The notes: generated from the sequence alone by a model not told the origin. Positions 1-7,297 are shown, counted from the first letter of the stretch. The stretch: DNA of 10,442 nt from Lachnospiraceae bacterium (GCA_017483425.1 JAFUWM010000288.1:1-10442), one strand, 5' to 3'. Numbers and translations: made by a program.

Positions 1-1
1 A

Positions 2-394
2 AATATCTGTCTGGAGGTACTGCGCGGCCTGAAGCTTGATATACCGGTAGCGGGCATGGTAAAGGATGACAGGCACAGGACGAGAGGTATCTATTTTGAG
101 GACAGGGAGATCCCGATAGATACACATTCGGAGGGCTTTAAGCTTGCGACCCGTATCCAGGACGAGGTTCACAGATTTGCTATCGAGTACCACAGATCCC
201 TCAGATCGGTAAGCCAGGTACACTCCGTACTTGATGATATCCCCGGCATAGGCCCCGCAAGACGCAAAGCCCTCATGAGGCATTTCGGGGATATAGAAAA
301 GATCAAGGCAGCAGGCATAGATGAACTGTCGGCTGTCGAAGGAATGAATACAAAGGCAGCCGTGGCCGTAGTGGAATACTTTAAGAAAAAGTAA
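2..394 (+). CDS. uvrC: UvrC, excinuclease ABC subunit C (3' end only)
   Basis: This is the C-terminal part of the nucleotide-excision-repair endonuclease that, with UvrA and UvrB, cuts on both sides of bulky DNA lesions. The reading frame is open from the window's left edge, so the start and the N-terminal GIY-YIG nuclease and UvrB-binding regions lie outside. About 130 residues are visible. The segment VAGMVKDDRHRTRG followed by YFE is characteristic of the end of the UvrC RNase H-like endonuclease domain. The last ~55 residues form a tandem helix-hairpin-helix DNA-binding domain, with IPGIGPARRKALMRHFG and then a second hairpin around AVEGMNTKAAV. The protein ends in a lysine run and a TAA stop. 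The next gene, hprK, starts 52 bp downstream. Nothing suggests damage to the visible part. Confidence 0.97.
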   Translation, partial: NICLEVLRGLKLDIPVAGMVKDDRHRTRGIYFEDREIPIDTHSEGFKLATRIQDEVHRFAIEYHRSLRSVSQVHSVLDDIPGIGPARRKALMRHFGDIEKIKAAGIDELSAVEGMNTKAAVAVVEYFKKK

Positions 395-402
395 TAGAAT
401 TG

Positions 403-411
403 TGGTATACT
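403..411 (+). promoter_or_regulatory. Candidate extended -10 promoter for the hprK cluster
   Basis: The short gap between uvrC and hprK holds TGGTATACT, a TGn extended -10 with a TATACT hexamer, placed about 36 bp before the hprK start. No good -35 hexamer is seen at 16-18 bp upstream; that stretch is the A-rich end of uvrC. Extended -10 promoters often tolerate a poor -35. Transcription would start near 417-419. The downstream genes may also be reached by read-through from uvrC, as no terminator is visible in the gap. Confidence 0.45.
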
Positions 412-446
412 TAAAATTCAGACTACTTAATTAAGGAGGTCGGAGC

Positions 447-1376
447 ATGGCGAGTGTCTCCCTTGAGGCGATAATCGAAAAGATGAGTCTCACAAATCTC
501 ACGCCGGAGATAGATATTTCAGAGATAAAGATCGAAAAGCCCGATATCAACAGGCCGGCGCTTCAGTTTGCCGATTATTTCGAGCTGTTTGATGCGGAGA
601 GGATAGAGATAATCGGAGCCGGAGAGTATTCTTTTCTGGAGCAGAAGGATTCGGAAACAAGGCGTCAGATATATGAGAAATTCATGAATAACCCCATACC
701 CTGCATAGTTTTTTGCAGAAGTCTGGAGCCGGATTCTGATTTCAAGGAGCTTGCTGTAAAGTACAAGGTTCCGCTCCTTAAATCTTCTATGCCTACCTCG
801 GCATTCATGGCGGAGATAATCAGGTGGCTGAATGTCAGACTCGCTCCGTGCATCTCGATACACGGCGTATTGGTTGATGTATATGGTGAGGGAGTGCTGA
901 TCACGGGAGAGAGCGGCATAGGAAAGAGCGAGGCTGCTCTGGAGCTCATAAAGAGAGGACACCGTCTCATCACCGATGATGTGGTGGAGATAAGGAAGGT
1001 TTCAGACGAGACCCTTGTTGGTTCCGCTCCCGACATCACGAAGCATTTCATAGAGCTGAGAGGCATAGGAATAGTTGATGTTTACGCGCTGTACGGTGCG
1101 TCGGCAATAGAGGAGACCCAGAATATAGATCTTGTCATCCGCCTTGAGGACTGGGATAAGGATAAGGACTATGACAGACTCGGACTCGAAGAGGAATTCA
1201 CCGAGTATCTTGGAAATAAGGTCGTATGCCATTTGATTCCCATAAGACCGGGCAGAAATCTGGCGGTCATATGCGAGACGGCAGCTATAAACCACAGACT
1301 TAAGAAGATGGGCTACAATGCTGCTCAGGAGCTTTATAACAGAGTACAGGAGAGCTTATCCAGGAGGAAAGACTAA
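447..1376 (+). CDS. hprK: HPr kinase/phosphorylase
   Basis: This bifunctional enzyme phosphorylates Ser46 of the phosphocarrier HPr using ATP or pyrophosphate, and removes that phosphate by phosphorolysis. It is the sensor of carbon catabolite repression in Firmicutes. At 309 residues it has the usual family length. Residues ~1-130 match the N-terminal domain. The C-terminal kinase domain shows the conserved His139 (SIHGV), the P-loop GESGIGKS at 154-161 with Lys160, the acidic ITDDVVE at 175-181, and the family signature LRGIGIVDVYALYG starting at 204. IPIRPGRN near residue 270 is the conserved late region. A full AAGGAGGT ribosome-binding site (433-440) lies 6 bp before the ATG and fixes the start. 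The gene ends one base before the glucokinase start, so the two are almost certainly cotranscribed. The target HPr gene (ptsH) is not in the window. Confidence 0.98.
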   Translation: MASVSLEAIIEKMSLTNLTPEIDISEIKIEKPDINRPALQFADYFELFDAERIEIIGAGEYSFLEQKDSETRRQIYEKFMNNPIPCIVFCRSLEPDSDFKELAVKYKVPLLKSSMPTSAFMAEIIRWLNVRLAPCISIHGVLVDVYGEGVLITGESGIGKSEAALELIKRGHRLITDDVVEIRKVSDETLVGSAPDITKHFIELRGIGIVDVYALYGASAIEETQNIDLVIRLEDWDKDKDYDRLGLEEEFTEYLGNKVVCHLIPIRPGRNLAVICETAAINHRLKKMGYNAAQELYNRVQESLSRRKD

Positions 1377-1377
1377 A

Positions 1378-2313
1378 ATGAAATACGCGATAGGAATTGA
1401 TGTAGGAGGTACATCGGTAAAGCTGGGTCTTGTAAATACTGACGGAGAGATCACGGAAATCTGGGAAATCCCTACGAGGACCGAAGAAGGCGGAAAAAAT
1501 GTGCTTCCTGACATAGCGGATTCCGTAAAGAGCAAAATATCCGAAAAAAGAATAGCCGATGATGTGATCGGGGCAGGTATCGGGCTGCCGGGACCTGTTG
1601 ATGACGAGGGCATTATAAGGAAAGCCGTAAATCTTCACTGGGAGCGGACATTTAACGTTGAGGACGAGTTATCAGAGCTTCTCGGCGTCATGAAGGTCAA
1701 AGCGGGAAATGATGCCAATGTCGCGGCTCTCGGAGAGTACTGGCAGGGAGCGGGCAAGGATTACGGAGACATGGTCATGGTGACGCTTGGCACGGGGATC
1801 GGCGGCGGTATCATCCACCACGGCCAGATATTCGCTGGAACTACGGGAGCAGGCGGCGAGATAGGCCATATCTGCCTTAACCCTAACGAAAAGATACGCT
1901 GCAACTGCGGCAATGTGGGCTGCTTCGAGCAGTATGCTTCCGCTACGGGGATCGCAAGGCTTACGAGAGAGGAGCTTGAGGCGTCATCAGATGAATCGGA
2001 GCTAAGGCATACAGAGGTGACTGCCAAAACCATGTGGGATGCAGTAAAAAACGGAGACAAGCTTGCGATCAGGGTTGCCGAAAGATTTGGATATTATCTT
2101 GGATGGGGTCTGTCTGTCATAGCCGGGGTTGTTAATCCCGAGGTCTTTGTCATAGGAGGCGGCGTATCAAAAGCGGGCGACATCATACTTCCTTATATAA
2201 GAAAGAACTTTGAAGAGCATGCGTTCCATGCGTGCAGAGATGCGCAGATAGTCATAGCGACGCTCGGAAACAGCGCTGGAACCCTCGGAGCGGCAAAAAT
2301 GGTCATAGACTGA
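1378..2313 (+). CDS. glcK: ROK-family glucokinase
   Basis: This is a predicted cytoplasmic ATP-dependent glucokinase (glucose to glucose 6-phosphate) of 311 residues. The N-terminal phosphate-binding loop IGIDVGGTSVK is at ~5-15. GNDANVAALGE contains the catalytic Asp112. TLGTGIGGG (136-144) is the second phosphate-binding segment. The ROK zinc site is complete: GHIC with His164, then CNCGNVGCFE with Cys175, Cys177 and Cys182. The start is ATG 1378, one base after the hprK stop, preceded by AGGAGG at 1362-1367. An in-frame ATG at 1318 inside hprK lacks this site and would add a non-ROK N-terminus. The murB start lies one base past this stop. ROK kinases vary in sugar specificity. Glucose is inferred from the overall pattern and from clustering with hprK, and N-acetylmannosamine or another hexose is not excluded. 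The context suits feeding glucose from disaccharide phosphorolysis into glycolysis. Confidence 0.93.
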   Translation: MKYAIGIDVGGTSVKLGLVNTDGEITEIWEIPTRTEEGGKNVLPDIADSVKSKISEKRIADDVIGAGIGLPGPVDDEGIIRKAVNLHWERTFNVEDELSELLGVMKVKAGNDANVAALGEYWQGAGKDYGDMVMVTLGTGIGGGIIHHGQIFAGTTGAGGEIGHICLNPNEKIRCNCGNVGCFEQYASATGIARLTREELEASSDESELRHTEVTAKTMWDAVKNGDKLAIRVAERFGYYLGWGLSVIAGVVNPEVFVIGGGVSKAGDIILPYIRKNFEEHAFHACRDAQIVIATLGNSAGTLGAAKMVID

Positions 2314-2314
2314 T

Positions 2315-3232
2315 ATGCCTGAGATTTCTTTTTTTGAATCGAGACTAAACGATATCTGCGGCAGCGACAGTGTAAAAAAGTCTGTGCCAATGTCGGAGCA
2401 TACCACATTCCGTACGGGCGGTCCCGCGGATTACTATGTTATACCTAAGGACAGAGAAACTTTTCTGCAGCTGATACGGTATATGAAGCAGTCGGAGAGG
2501 GAGTATTTTATCCTTGGAAAAGGCAGCAATATACTGGTCGGAGACAAAGGCTATCGCGGGACGGTAGTAGATACTTCGGAGGCGCTGAAGGATGTCGTCA
2601 TAGAGGAAGAAATGATAACTGCCGGCGCCGGAGCTTATCTTGCGGCGGTTGCAAATATGGCAGCGGATGCTTCGCTTACCGGAATGGAATTTGCGTCGGG
2701 AATACCCGGATCAATAGGCGGAGCCGTTTTCATGAATGCGGGAGCGTATGGCGGGGAAATGTCCATGATCGTATCCTCCGTGGAGGTGATAGAACCCTCA
2801 GGCGAAGTTATAAACATACTAGGCTCGGAAATGGGCTTTGGATACCGCACTTCTGTAGCGCAGAGAGAAGGCTTTGCCGTTATCTCCGCCGAGCTCAGGC
2901 TGCAAAAGGGCAGCAGGGAAGAGATATATGCGAAGATAAAAGACCTTGGGATGCAGAGAGCAAAAAAGCAGCCGCTTGATTTTCCCTCTGCGGGCTCTAC
3001 ATTTAAGCGGCCGGAGGGATACTTTGCCGCAAAGCTTATCACGGATACAGGGCTTTCGGGTTTAACGATAGGCGGAGCCAGAGTATCGCCCAAACATAAT
3101 GGATTCATAATAAATCTCGGAAATGCGACCTCAGCGGACATACTTGATCTGATAGAAGAAGTCAGAGAGCGTGTCAAGGCAAAATTCGGCGTGGAGCTGG
3201 AGCCTGAGGTTCGTATTATAGGAAATTTCTGA
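2315..3232 (+). CDS. murB: UDP-N-acetylenolpyruvoylglucosamine reductase (MurB)
   Basis: MurB is the cytoplasmic FAD enzyme that reduces UDP-GlcNAc-enolpyruvate with NADPH to UDP-N-acetylmuramic acid, the second committed step of peptidoglycan precursor synthesis. At 305 residues it is of the shorter type usual in Gram-positives. FAD-binding segments are HTTFRTGGPADYYV (~29-42), LGKGSNILV (~68-76) and the GIPGSIGGAVFMNAGAYGGE stretch near 129-148. Active-site residues expected for MurB are present: Arg178 in GYRTS, the proton-donor Ser228 in AGSTFKRPEG, and a C-terminal Glu (Glu298 in LEPEVRIIG). The ATG lies one base after the glucokinase stop with no strong ribosome-binding site, which suggests translational coupling. 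A hprK-murB neighbourhood is common in clostridia. The AT-rich gap after the gene shows no convincing terminator. Confidence 0.98.
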   Translation: MPEISFFESRLNDICGSDSVKKSVPMSEHTTFRTGGPADYYVIPKDRETFLQLIRYMKQSEREYFILGKGSNILVGDKGYRGTVVDTSEALKDVVIEEEMITAGAGAYLAAVANMAADASLTGMEFASGIPGSIGGAVFMNAGAYGGEMSMIVSSVEVIEPSGEVINILGSEMGFGYRTSVAQREGFAVISAELRLQKGSREEIYAKIKDLGMQRAKKQPLDFPSAGSTFKRPEGYFAAKLITDTGLSGLTIGGARVSPKHNGFIINLGNATSADILDLIEEVRERVKAKFGVELEPEVRIIGNF

Positions 3233-3421
3233 TATTTCTGAAAAAAATTAACAAAAGCTGTAAAAAATCCAATTTTTGTTCATATTTTATTCATAGTCAG
3301 TAAAAAATATAACCTGTTTTGTGAAAAATGTGCATGGATTATGGATCATATTGCGAATAAAATATCGATTGTAAATAAAAAAAGGGTGTACTGCACCCGG
3401 ATTTCATTTAAGGAGGAAAAA
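3233..3421 (+). promoter_or_regulatory. AT-rich control region and 5' leader of the sugar ABC operon
   Basis: This 189-bp gap separates murB from the first transporter gene. It is very AT-rich, with repeated A or T runs (near 3241-3247, 3262-3267, 3273-3277, 3302-3307, 3324-3328 and 3375-3383). Possible -10 hexamers are TATAAC (3308-3313) and TAAAAT (3358-3363), each 5 of 6 to consensus, but neither has a good -35 at the normal distance. A short hairpin, GGGTG/CACCC (3384-3388 with 3394-3398), sits just before a strong AAGGAGG (3410-3416), 5 bases before the ATG. No operator for a named regulator could be identified. A promoter here is inferred from gene order and from the strong codon bias of the next gene. 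Confidence 0.5.
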
Positions 3422-4585
3422 ATGAAGAAAAAGTTACTTGGCACTCTTCTTAGTGCAGCAATGGTAATGTCACTTCTCGCAGGCTGTGGCTCATCAGCAG
3501 CGACGGATGCGGCGGCAGATGCTGCTGCAACAGTTGAGGATGCTGCAGATGATGCAGCCGAGGAGGCACAGGCAGAGGTAGTTGAAGATGTTGAAGCGGC
3601 AGAAGAGGCAGTTGAGGAAGCTGCAGCAGACGCAGGCGCATCAAGCGATGGCGGCAACATCAGCATCGGTTTCGCACAGGTTGGACATGAGTCTGACTGG
3701 CGTACAGCTTCAACAAAGTCATGTCAGGACGTATTCTCAGAGGCAAACGGCTATGACCTCAGCTTCGTAGACTGCGACAATGACGAGGCAGCTCAGAAGG
3801 AAGCAGTTCGTTCATTCATCGAGCAGGGCGTTGATTACATCATTATCGACCCCATCATCGCAACAGGTTGGGATACAGTTCTTACAGAGTGTGAGGACGC
3901 AGGAATCCCTGTAATCGTTATCGACAGAACTATCGATGACTCTGACAAGTATGTAGCATGGGTAGGATCAAACTTCCTTACAGAAGGTAAGGCAGCAGGC
4001 GAGTGGCTTAAGGCTTATGCTGAGAAGCAGGGCATAGGCGAGATCAATGCTCTTGTTATCTCAGGTTCAACTGGCGCATCAGCTCAGATCGGTCGTTCAG
4101 ACGGATTCAAAGAGATCGCTGACAGAGAAGGCTGGACAATCCTTGACGAGCAGACCGGTGATTTCACAGAGGCTGGCGGACAGGAAGTCATGGAGTCATA
4201 CTGCAAGTCTTATGAAGGCAAGTTCAACGTAGTTGTATGCCAGAACGATAACGAGGCATTCGGCGCAATGACAGCTATGGACAACGCAGGTGTGGCTTAT
4301 GGCCCCGGCAATGATGTTATCCTTATCTCTTTCGACGCTTGTACAGCAGGTCTTGAGGATGTTAAGGCTGGCAAGATCTCAGCAGACTTCGAGTGCAACC
4401 CTCTTGCAGCTCCTTTCGTTGAGATGGTTATACAGCAGCTCCAGAATGGTGAGACTCCTGACAAGGAAGTATACATGGAGGAGCACTGGTATGCACTTCC
4501 TGATCAGATCGTTGACTTCTCAATCGACGGTGCTGCTCAGACCATGACAGAGGTTACTGACGACGTAATAGCAGCTCAGTACTAA
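3422..4585 (+). CDS. ytfQ: YtfQ-like sugar-binding lipoprotein of ABC importer (SBP1)
   Basis: This is the extracellular ligand-capture subunit of a carbohydrate ABC importer (periplasmic-binding-protein type I fold), 387 residues. Residues 1-21 form a lipoprotein signal (MKKK, hydrophobic core, LLAG), with Cys22 as the lipidated residue. Residues 23-78 are a tether made largely of Ala, Asp and Glu with no Lys or Arg. The binding domain starts near 79 (ISIGFAQVGHESDW) and carries blocks shared with E. coli YtfQ: SFIEQGVDYIIIDPI, ATGWDTVL, AGIPVIVIDR and GDF followed by EVMES. The start is ATG 3422, after AAGGAGG at 3410-3416; an in-frame ATG at 3341 would put 27 charged residues before the signal. 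Codon use differs sharply from neighbours (Ile nearly all ATC, frequent CGT), a mark of very high expression. A galactofuranose-like or other pyranose/furanose ligand is plausible, but the substrate is not proven. Confidence 0.93.
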   Translation: MKKKLLGTLLSAAMVMSLLAGCGSSAATDAAADAAATVEDAADDAAEEAQAEVVEDVEAAEEAVEEAAADAGASSDGGNISIGFAQVGHESDWRTASTKSCQDVFSEANGYDLSFVDCDNDEAAQKEAVRSFIEQGVDYIIIDPIIATGWDTVLTECEDAGIPVIVIDRTIDDSDKYVAWVGSNFLTEGKAAGEWLKAYAEKQGIGEINALVISGSTGASAQIGRSDGFKEIADREGWTILDEQTGDFTEAGGQEVMESYCKSYEGKFNVVVCQNDNEAFGAMTAMDNAGVAYGPGNDVILISFDACTAGLEDVKAGKISADFECNPLAAPFVEMVIQQLQNGETPDKEVYMEEHWYALPDQIVDFSIDGAAQTMTEVTDDVIAAQY

Positions 4586-4594
4586 GAAGTGCAA

Positions 4595-4608
4595 GTTGTG
4601 AAAACAAC
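4595..4608 (+). other. Small GAAA-tetraloop hairpin after SBP1
   Basis: GTTGT (4595-4599) and ACAAC (4604-4608) form a 5-bp stem closed by a GAAA loop, ten bases after the SBP1 stop. It is flanked by two copies of the self-complementary AGTACT (4578-4583 and 4614-4619), which could pair outside it. There is no U-run after it, so it is not a terminator. It could help protect the 3' end of the SBP1 message together with the larger stem-loop downstream. The stem is short and may be chance. Confidence 0.35.
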
Positions 4609-4626
4609 GAATAAGTACTAAAATAA

Positions 4627-4684
4627 AAGGTGGGCGTTTTAGTGACACAGATGTGAGAGCGTCTGAACACGAAGCGCCCACTTT
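4627..4684 (+). promoter_or_regulatory. Long intercistronic stem-loop between SBP1 and the ATPase
   Basis: Bases 4627-4640 pair with 4671-4684 in a 14-bp stem containing three G-U pairs, with GTGGGCG (4630-4636) against CGCCCAC (4675-4681) as its GC-rich core. Inside, 4642-4644 pair with 4668-4670 and 4648-4653 with 4660-4665, which makes an extended hairpin. Only three U residues follow, so it is a poor intrinsic terminator. The position, directly after an abundant binding-protein gene and before the ATPase ribosome-binding site, fits the known pattern in which a 3' stem-loop stabilises or partly terminates the binding-protein message. That would keep SBP in excess over membrane subunits. 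Confidence 0.65.
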
Positions 4685-4706
4685 CACAGTAGAAAGGAGA
4701 AGGTAC

Positions 4707-6218
4707 ATGGAAGAAAATGTTGTGCTGACTGCACGGGGCATATCAATGACTTTCCCCGGCGTCAAGGCTCTGGACAATGTGGATCTCACATTGCGCAAGG
4801 GCGAGATCCATGCACTTATGGGAGAGAACGGGGCCGGAAAGTCAACGCTTATAAAGTGTCTGACGGGCATCAATGATTTCGAAGCGGGTGAGATACGTAT
4901 AGATGGTATTGAAGGGCCCGTGAAAAACCATTCTACCAGGGATGCGCAGAATGTAGGCATCTCCACGGTATATCAGGAGGTCAATCTCTGTCCGAATCTT
5001 TCCGTTGCGGAAAATCTTTTTATCGGACGTGAGCCTCTGACAAAACTCCGTACTATCGACAGAAAATCCTATAATAAACGCTCACAGAAGATAATGGATG
5101 AGCTTGGGATAGCTGTTGATGTTACACAGAATCTTGAAAATTATTCCCTTGCGATACAGCAGATGGTTGCTATAGCAAGGGCTGTAGATATGGATTGTAA
5201 GGTGCTGATCCTTGATGAGCCTACATCATCACTTGATGATGAGGAAGTTGAGAAGCTTTTCGTCCTCATGAGGGATCTGAGGGAAAAGGGAGTCAGCATA
5301 TTATTTGTAACTCACTTCCTGGAGCAGGTTTATGCTGTCTGTGACAGGATCACTGTTTTAAGAAACGGAACTTTCGTAGGAGAGTATCCTATAGCCGATC
5401 TTCCGAGGGTCAAGCTTGTGGCTGCCATGATGGGTAAGGATCTAGACGACCTTGCGGAAATCAAAAAGGAACAGAAGGATTTCTCAAAAGAGCCTATGGA
5501 GATCTCCGCAAAGGGGCTTTCACACGCAGGCACGGTAAAGCCGTTTGATCTTGATATCCACAAGGGTGAGGTTGTAGGCATAGGCGGACTTTTAGGCTCC
5601 GGCAGATCGGAGCTTGCGCGCTGCATATACGGCGCGGATAAGGCTCAGACCGGGACTCTGTCAGTTAATGGTGAGCAGGTAAAGATAAACCAGCCTATAG
5701 ACGCCATGAACAAGGGAATGGGAATGCTTCCCGATGACCGTAAGGCAGAGGGAATCATAGCCGATCTTTCGGTCAGAGAGAATATCATCCTTGCGCTTCA
5801 GGCAAAGAGAGGAATGTTCAAGCAGCTCTCAAGGGCGCAGCAGGAGGAAATAGCTGACAGATACATCGAGCTCGTACAGATAAAGACCGCGAGCAAAGAG
5901 ACTCTTATAAAGCAGCTTTCCGGCGGAAATCAGCAGAAGGTTATACTTGCCCGCTGGCTTGCGACCGATCCGGATTTCCTTATTCTCGACGAGCCGACCA
6001 GAGGTATCGATATAGGTACCAAGTCAGAGATACAGAAGCTCATAGTCAAGCTTGCGGGTGAGGGGAAGAGCGTACTGTTCATTTCATCCGAGATCGAAGA
6101 GATGCTCCGTACCTGCAACCGCATGGTGATCATGCGCGACGGACAGAAAGTCGGAGAGCTCGATCATGAGCTTTCACAGGAGAGTGTGATGAAAGCGATA
6201 GCGGGAGGTGAGTCATAA
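4707..6218 (+). CDS. ytfR: YtfR-like sugar ABC importer ATPase (two nucleotide-binding domains)
   Basis: This is the energy-coupling subunit of the importer: 503 residues with two fused ABC domains, as in RbsA, MglA and YtfR. Domain 1 has Walker A GENGAGKST at 39-47 (Lys45), a degenerate signature YSLAIQQMVAIARA, and Walker B VLILDEPTSSLDD (Asp170, Glu171). Domain 2 has the family's altered P-loop LGSGRSE around 296-302, which lacks the Walker Lys, a canonical LSGGNQQKV starting at 404, and Walker B LILDEPTRGID (Asp428, Glu429). FVTHFLEQVYAVCDRITVLRNG and SVRENIILALQAKRG closely resemble E. coli YtfR. The start is ATG 4707 after AAGGAG (4694-4699); a GTG at 4653 lies within the preceding stem-loop and was not chosen. 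The TAA stop overlaps the next ATG by one base. Confidence 0.95.
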   Translation: MEENVVLTARGISMTFPGVKALDNVDLTLRKGEIHALMGENGAGKSTLIKCLTGINDFEAGEIRIDGIEGPVKNHSTRDAQNVGISTVYQEVNLCPNLSVAENLFIGREPLTKLRTIDRKSYNKRSQKIMDELGIAVDVTQNLENYSLAIQQMVAIARAVDMDCKVLILDEPTSSLDDEEVEKLFVLMRDLREKGVSILFVTHFLEQVYAVCDRITVLRNGTFVGEYPIADLPRVKLVAAMMGKDLDDLAEIKKEQKDFSKEPMEISAKGLSHAGTVKPFDLDIHKGEVVGIGGLLGSGRSELARCIYGADKAQTGTLSVNGEQVKINQPIDAMNKGMGMLPDDRKAEGIIADLSVRENIILALQAKRGMFKQLSRAQQEEIADRYIELVQIKTASKETLIKQLSGGNQQKVILARWLATDPDFLILDEPTRGIDIGTKSEIQKLIVKLAGEGKSVLFISSEIEEMLRTCNRMVIMRDGQKVGELDHELSQESVMKAIAGGES

Positions 6219-7297
6219 TGAAAACATGGAATAAGATAAAATCATGGCCGCTGTTCCTGCCGGTCGTTGCGCTGATCCTGGTAATGGCGGTAAATATAAT
6301 ATATGATGCGGCGACAGGTTCAAATCCGTTTTCATTCTTCATGATATCATTGAGGAACACTACGACCAGCGGAACCATACTGTACGGACGTATCATAGAC
6401 ATAATAAACAGAGGATCAGAGGTTGCCATACTTGCGATAGGAATGACGCTTGTCGTATCGGCATCCGCAGGAACGGATATATCAGTTGGATCGGTAATGA
6501 GTCTCTGCGCAAGCTTCATGTGCATGATGCTTGCAGGATACGGAGTATCTTCCACGACCACGCTTGCGGTTCCGCTTATAATAGGTCTTCTCTGCGCAGT
6601 AGTCATGGGACTTGTATGCGGAGCGTTTAACGGCACGCTTGTCGCGCATTTGTCCATACAGCCCATGGTCGCGACGCTTATACTGTATTCGGCTGCAAGA
6701 GCTATAGGACTGCTGCTCTGCAACGACCTTATAGTTTATGTAAGAAATCCATCGTTCGCGTTTATCGGCGCGTTTGCGGGACCTATACCCACGCCGATAA
6801 TAATAACCGCGATCTGTATCATAGTTGTATCTCTGGTATTAAAGAAGACGGCTCTCGGAATGTATATCCAGTCGGTCGGCATCAACGCGAAGGCAAGTCG
6901 TATAGCCGGACTTAATTCCAAGCTGCTCATATTCCTTGCGTACATGCTCTGCGGACTTTTCGCGGCAATAGCGGGAATAGTCGCGTCATCAAGGATAACC
7001 TCGGCGGATTCAAATAACATAGGACTCTATCTTGAGATGGACGCGATCCTGTCGGTAGCGCTCGGAGGAAACAGCCTTGGAGGCGGTAAATTCAATCTTG
7101 CGGGCTCTATCATAGGCGCGTATACGATACAGGCTATAACAACGACTCTGTACGCACTTGGTGTTTCATCCATACAGGCACCCGTTTTCAAGGCTGTCAT
7201 AGTCATACTCATAGTCGTGATAGAGGCGCCGCCGTTTAAGGCATTCTTGCGCAGACAAAGCGCGGCGCGCGCTGCAGCAAAGGGGGTGAGGGCATGA
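6218..7297 (+). CDS. ytfT: YtfT-like sugar ABC importer permease
   Basis: This is an inner-membrane permease of the ribose/galactofuranose class (BPD_transp_2 type), 359 residues with about eight to ten hydrophobic segments. Features shared with E. coli YtfT include LAIGMTLVVSASAGTDISVG (72 onward), IQPMVATLIL, PTPIIIT, KKTALGMYIQSVGINAKASR (a cytoplasmic loop expected to contact the ATPase) and GLYLEMDAILSVALGGNSLG with Glu273. The ATG overlaps the ATPase stop (TAATG), with GGGAGGTG at 6203-6210 as ribosome-binding site. The gene ends in an ATGA overlap with the next permease. The C-terminus is basic (RRQSAARAAAKGVRA), consistent with a cytoplasmic end. It should pair with the yjfF product as a heterodimeric channel. 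Confidence 0.95.
   Translation: MKTWNKIKSWPLFLPVVALILVMAVNIIYDAATGSNPFSFFMISLRNTTTSGTILYGRIIDIINRGSEVAILAIGMTLVVSASAGTDISVGSVMSLCASFMCMMLAGYGVSSTTTLAVPLIIGLLCAVVMGLVCGAFNGTLVAHLSIQPMVATLILYSAARAIGLLLCNDLIVYVRNPSFAFIGAFAGPIPTPIIITAICIIVVSLVLKKTALGMYIQSVGINAKASRIAGLNSKLLIFLAYMLCGLFAAIAGIVASSRITSADSNNIGLYLEMDAILSVALGGNSLGGGKFNLAGSIIGAYTIQAITTTLYALGVSSIQAPVFKAVIVILIVVIEAPPFKAFLRRQSAARAAAKGVRA

Noticed and set aside
1318..1377. Longer N-terminus for the ROK kinase from an in-frame ATG inside hprK
   Set aside because: No ribosome-binding site precedes it, whereas AGGAGG sits correctly before ATG 1378, where the family's IGIDVGGT start falls in the normal place.
3242..3275. Catabolite-responsive (cre) operator in the transporter leader
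   Set aside because: TGTAAAAAATCCAA and TGAAAAAAATTAACA resemble the ends of the cre consensus but lack its central CG, with at least four mismatches.
3263..3277. AAAAAT/ATTTTT hairpin as a murB terminator
   Set aside because: The stem is only six A-T pairs with a 3-nt loop and no U-tract of its own; such pairs are expected by chance in this AT-rich gap.
3384..3398. Riboswitch or attenuator formed by the GGGTG/CACCC hairpin
   Set aside because: Only five base pairs, no alternative partner found, and no known riboswitch core recognised in the leader.
3341..3421. Longer N-terminus for SBP1 starting at 3341
   Set aside because: It would place 27 polar residues before a complete lipoprotein signal; the AAGGAGG belongs to ATG 3422.
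4653..4706. GTG start at 4653 for the ATPase
   Set aside because: It lies inside the stem-loop, has no ribosome-binding site, and adds 18 residues absent from YtfR-type proteins.
5590..5606. Second ABC domain of the ATPase as inactive because its P-loop lacks Lys
   Set aside because: LGSGRSE in place of GxGKS is normal for the second domain of RbsA/MglA/YtfR-type ATPases and is not a defect.
6130..6723. Long open frame on the minus strand opposite ytfR/ytfT (197 codons), and a similar one at 2635-3177 opposite murB (180 codons)
   Set aside because: Both lie opposite strongly conserved genes, have no promoter or ribosome-binding site that I can see, and their products match no family. They look like by-products of codon bias.
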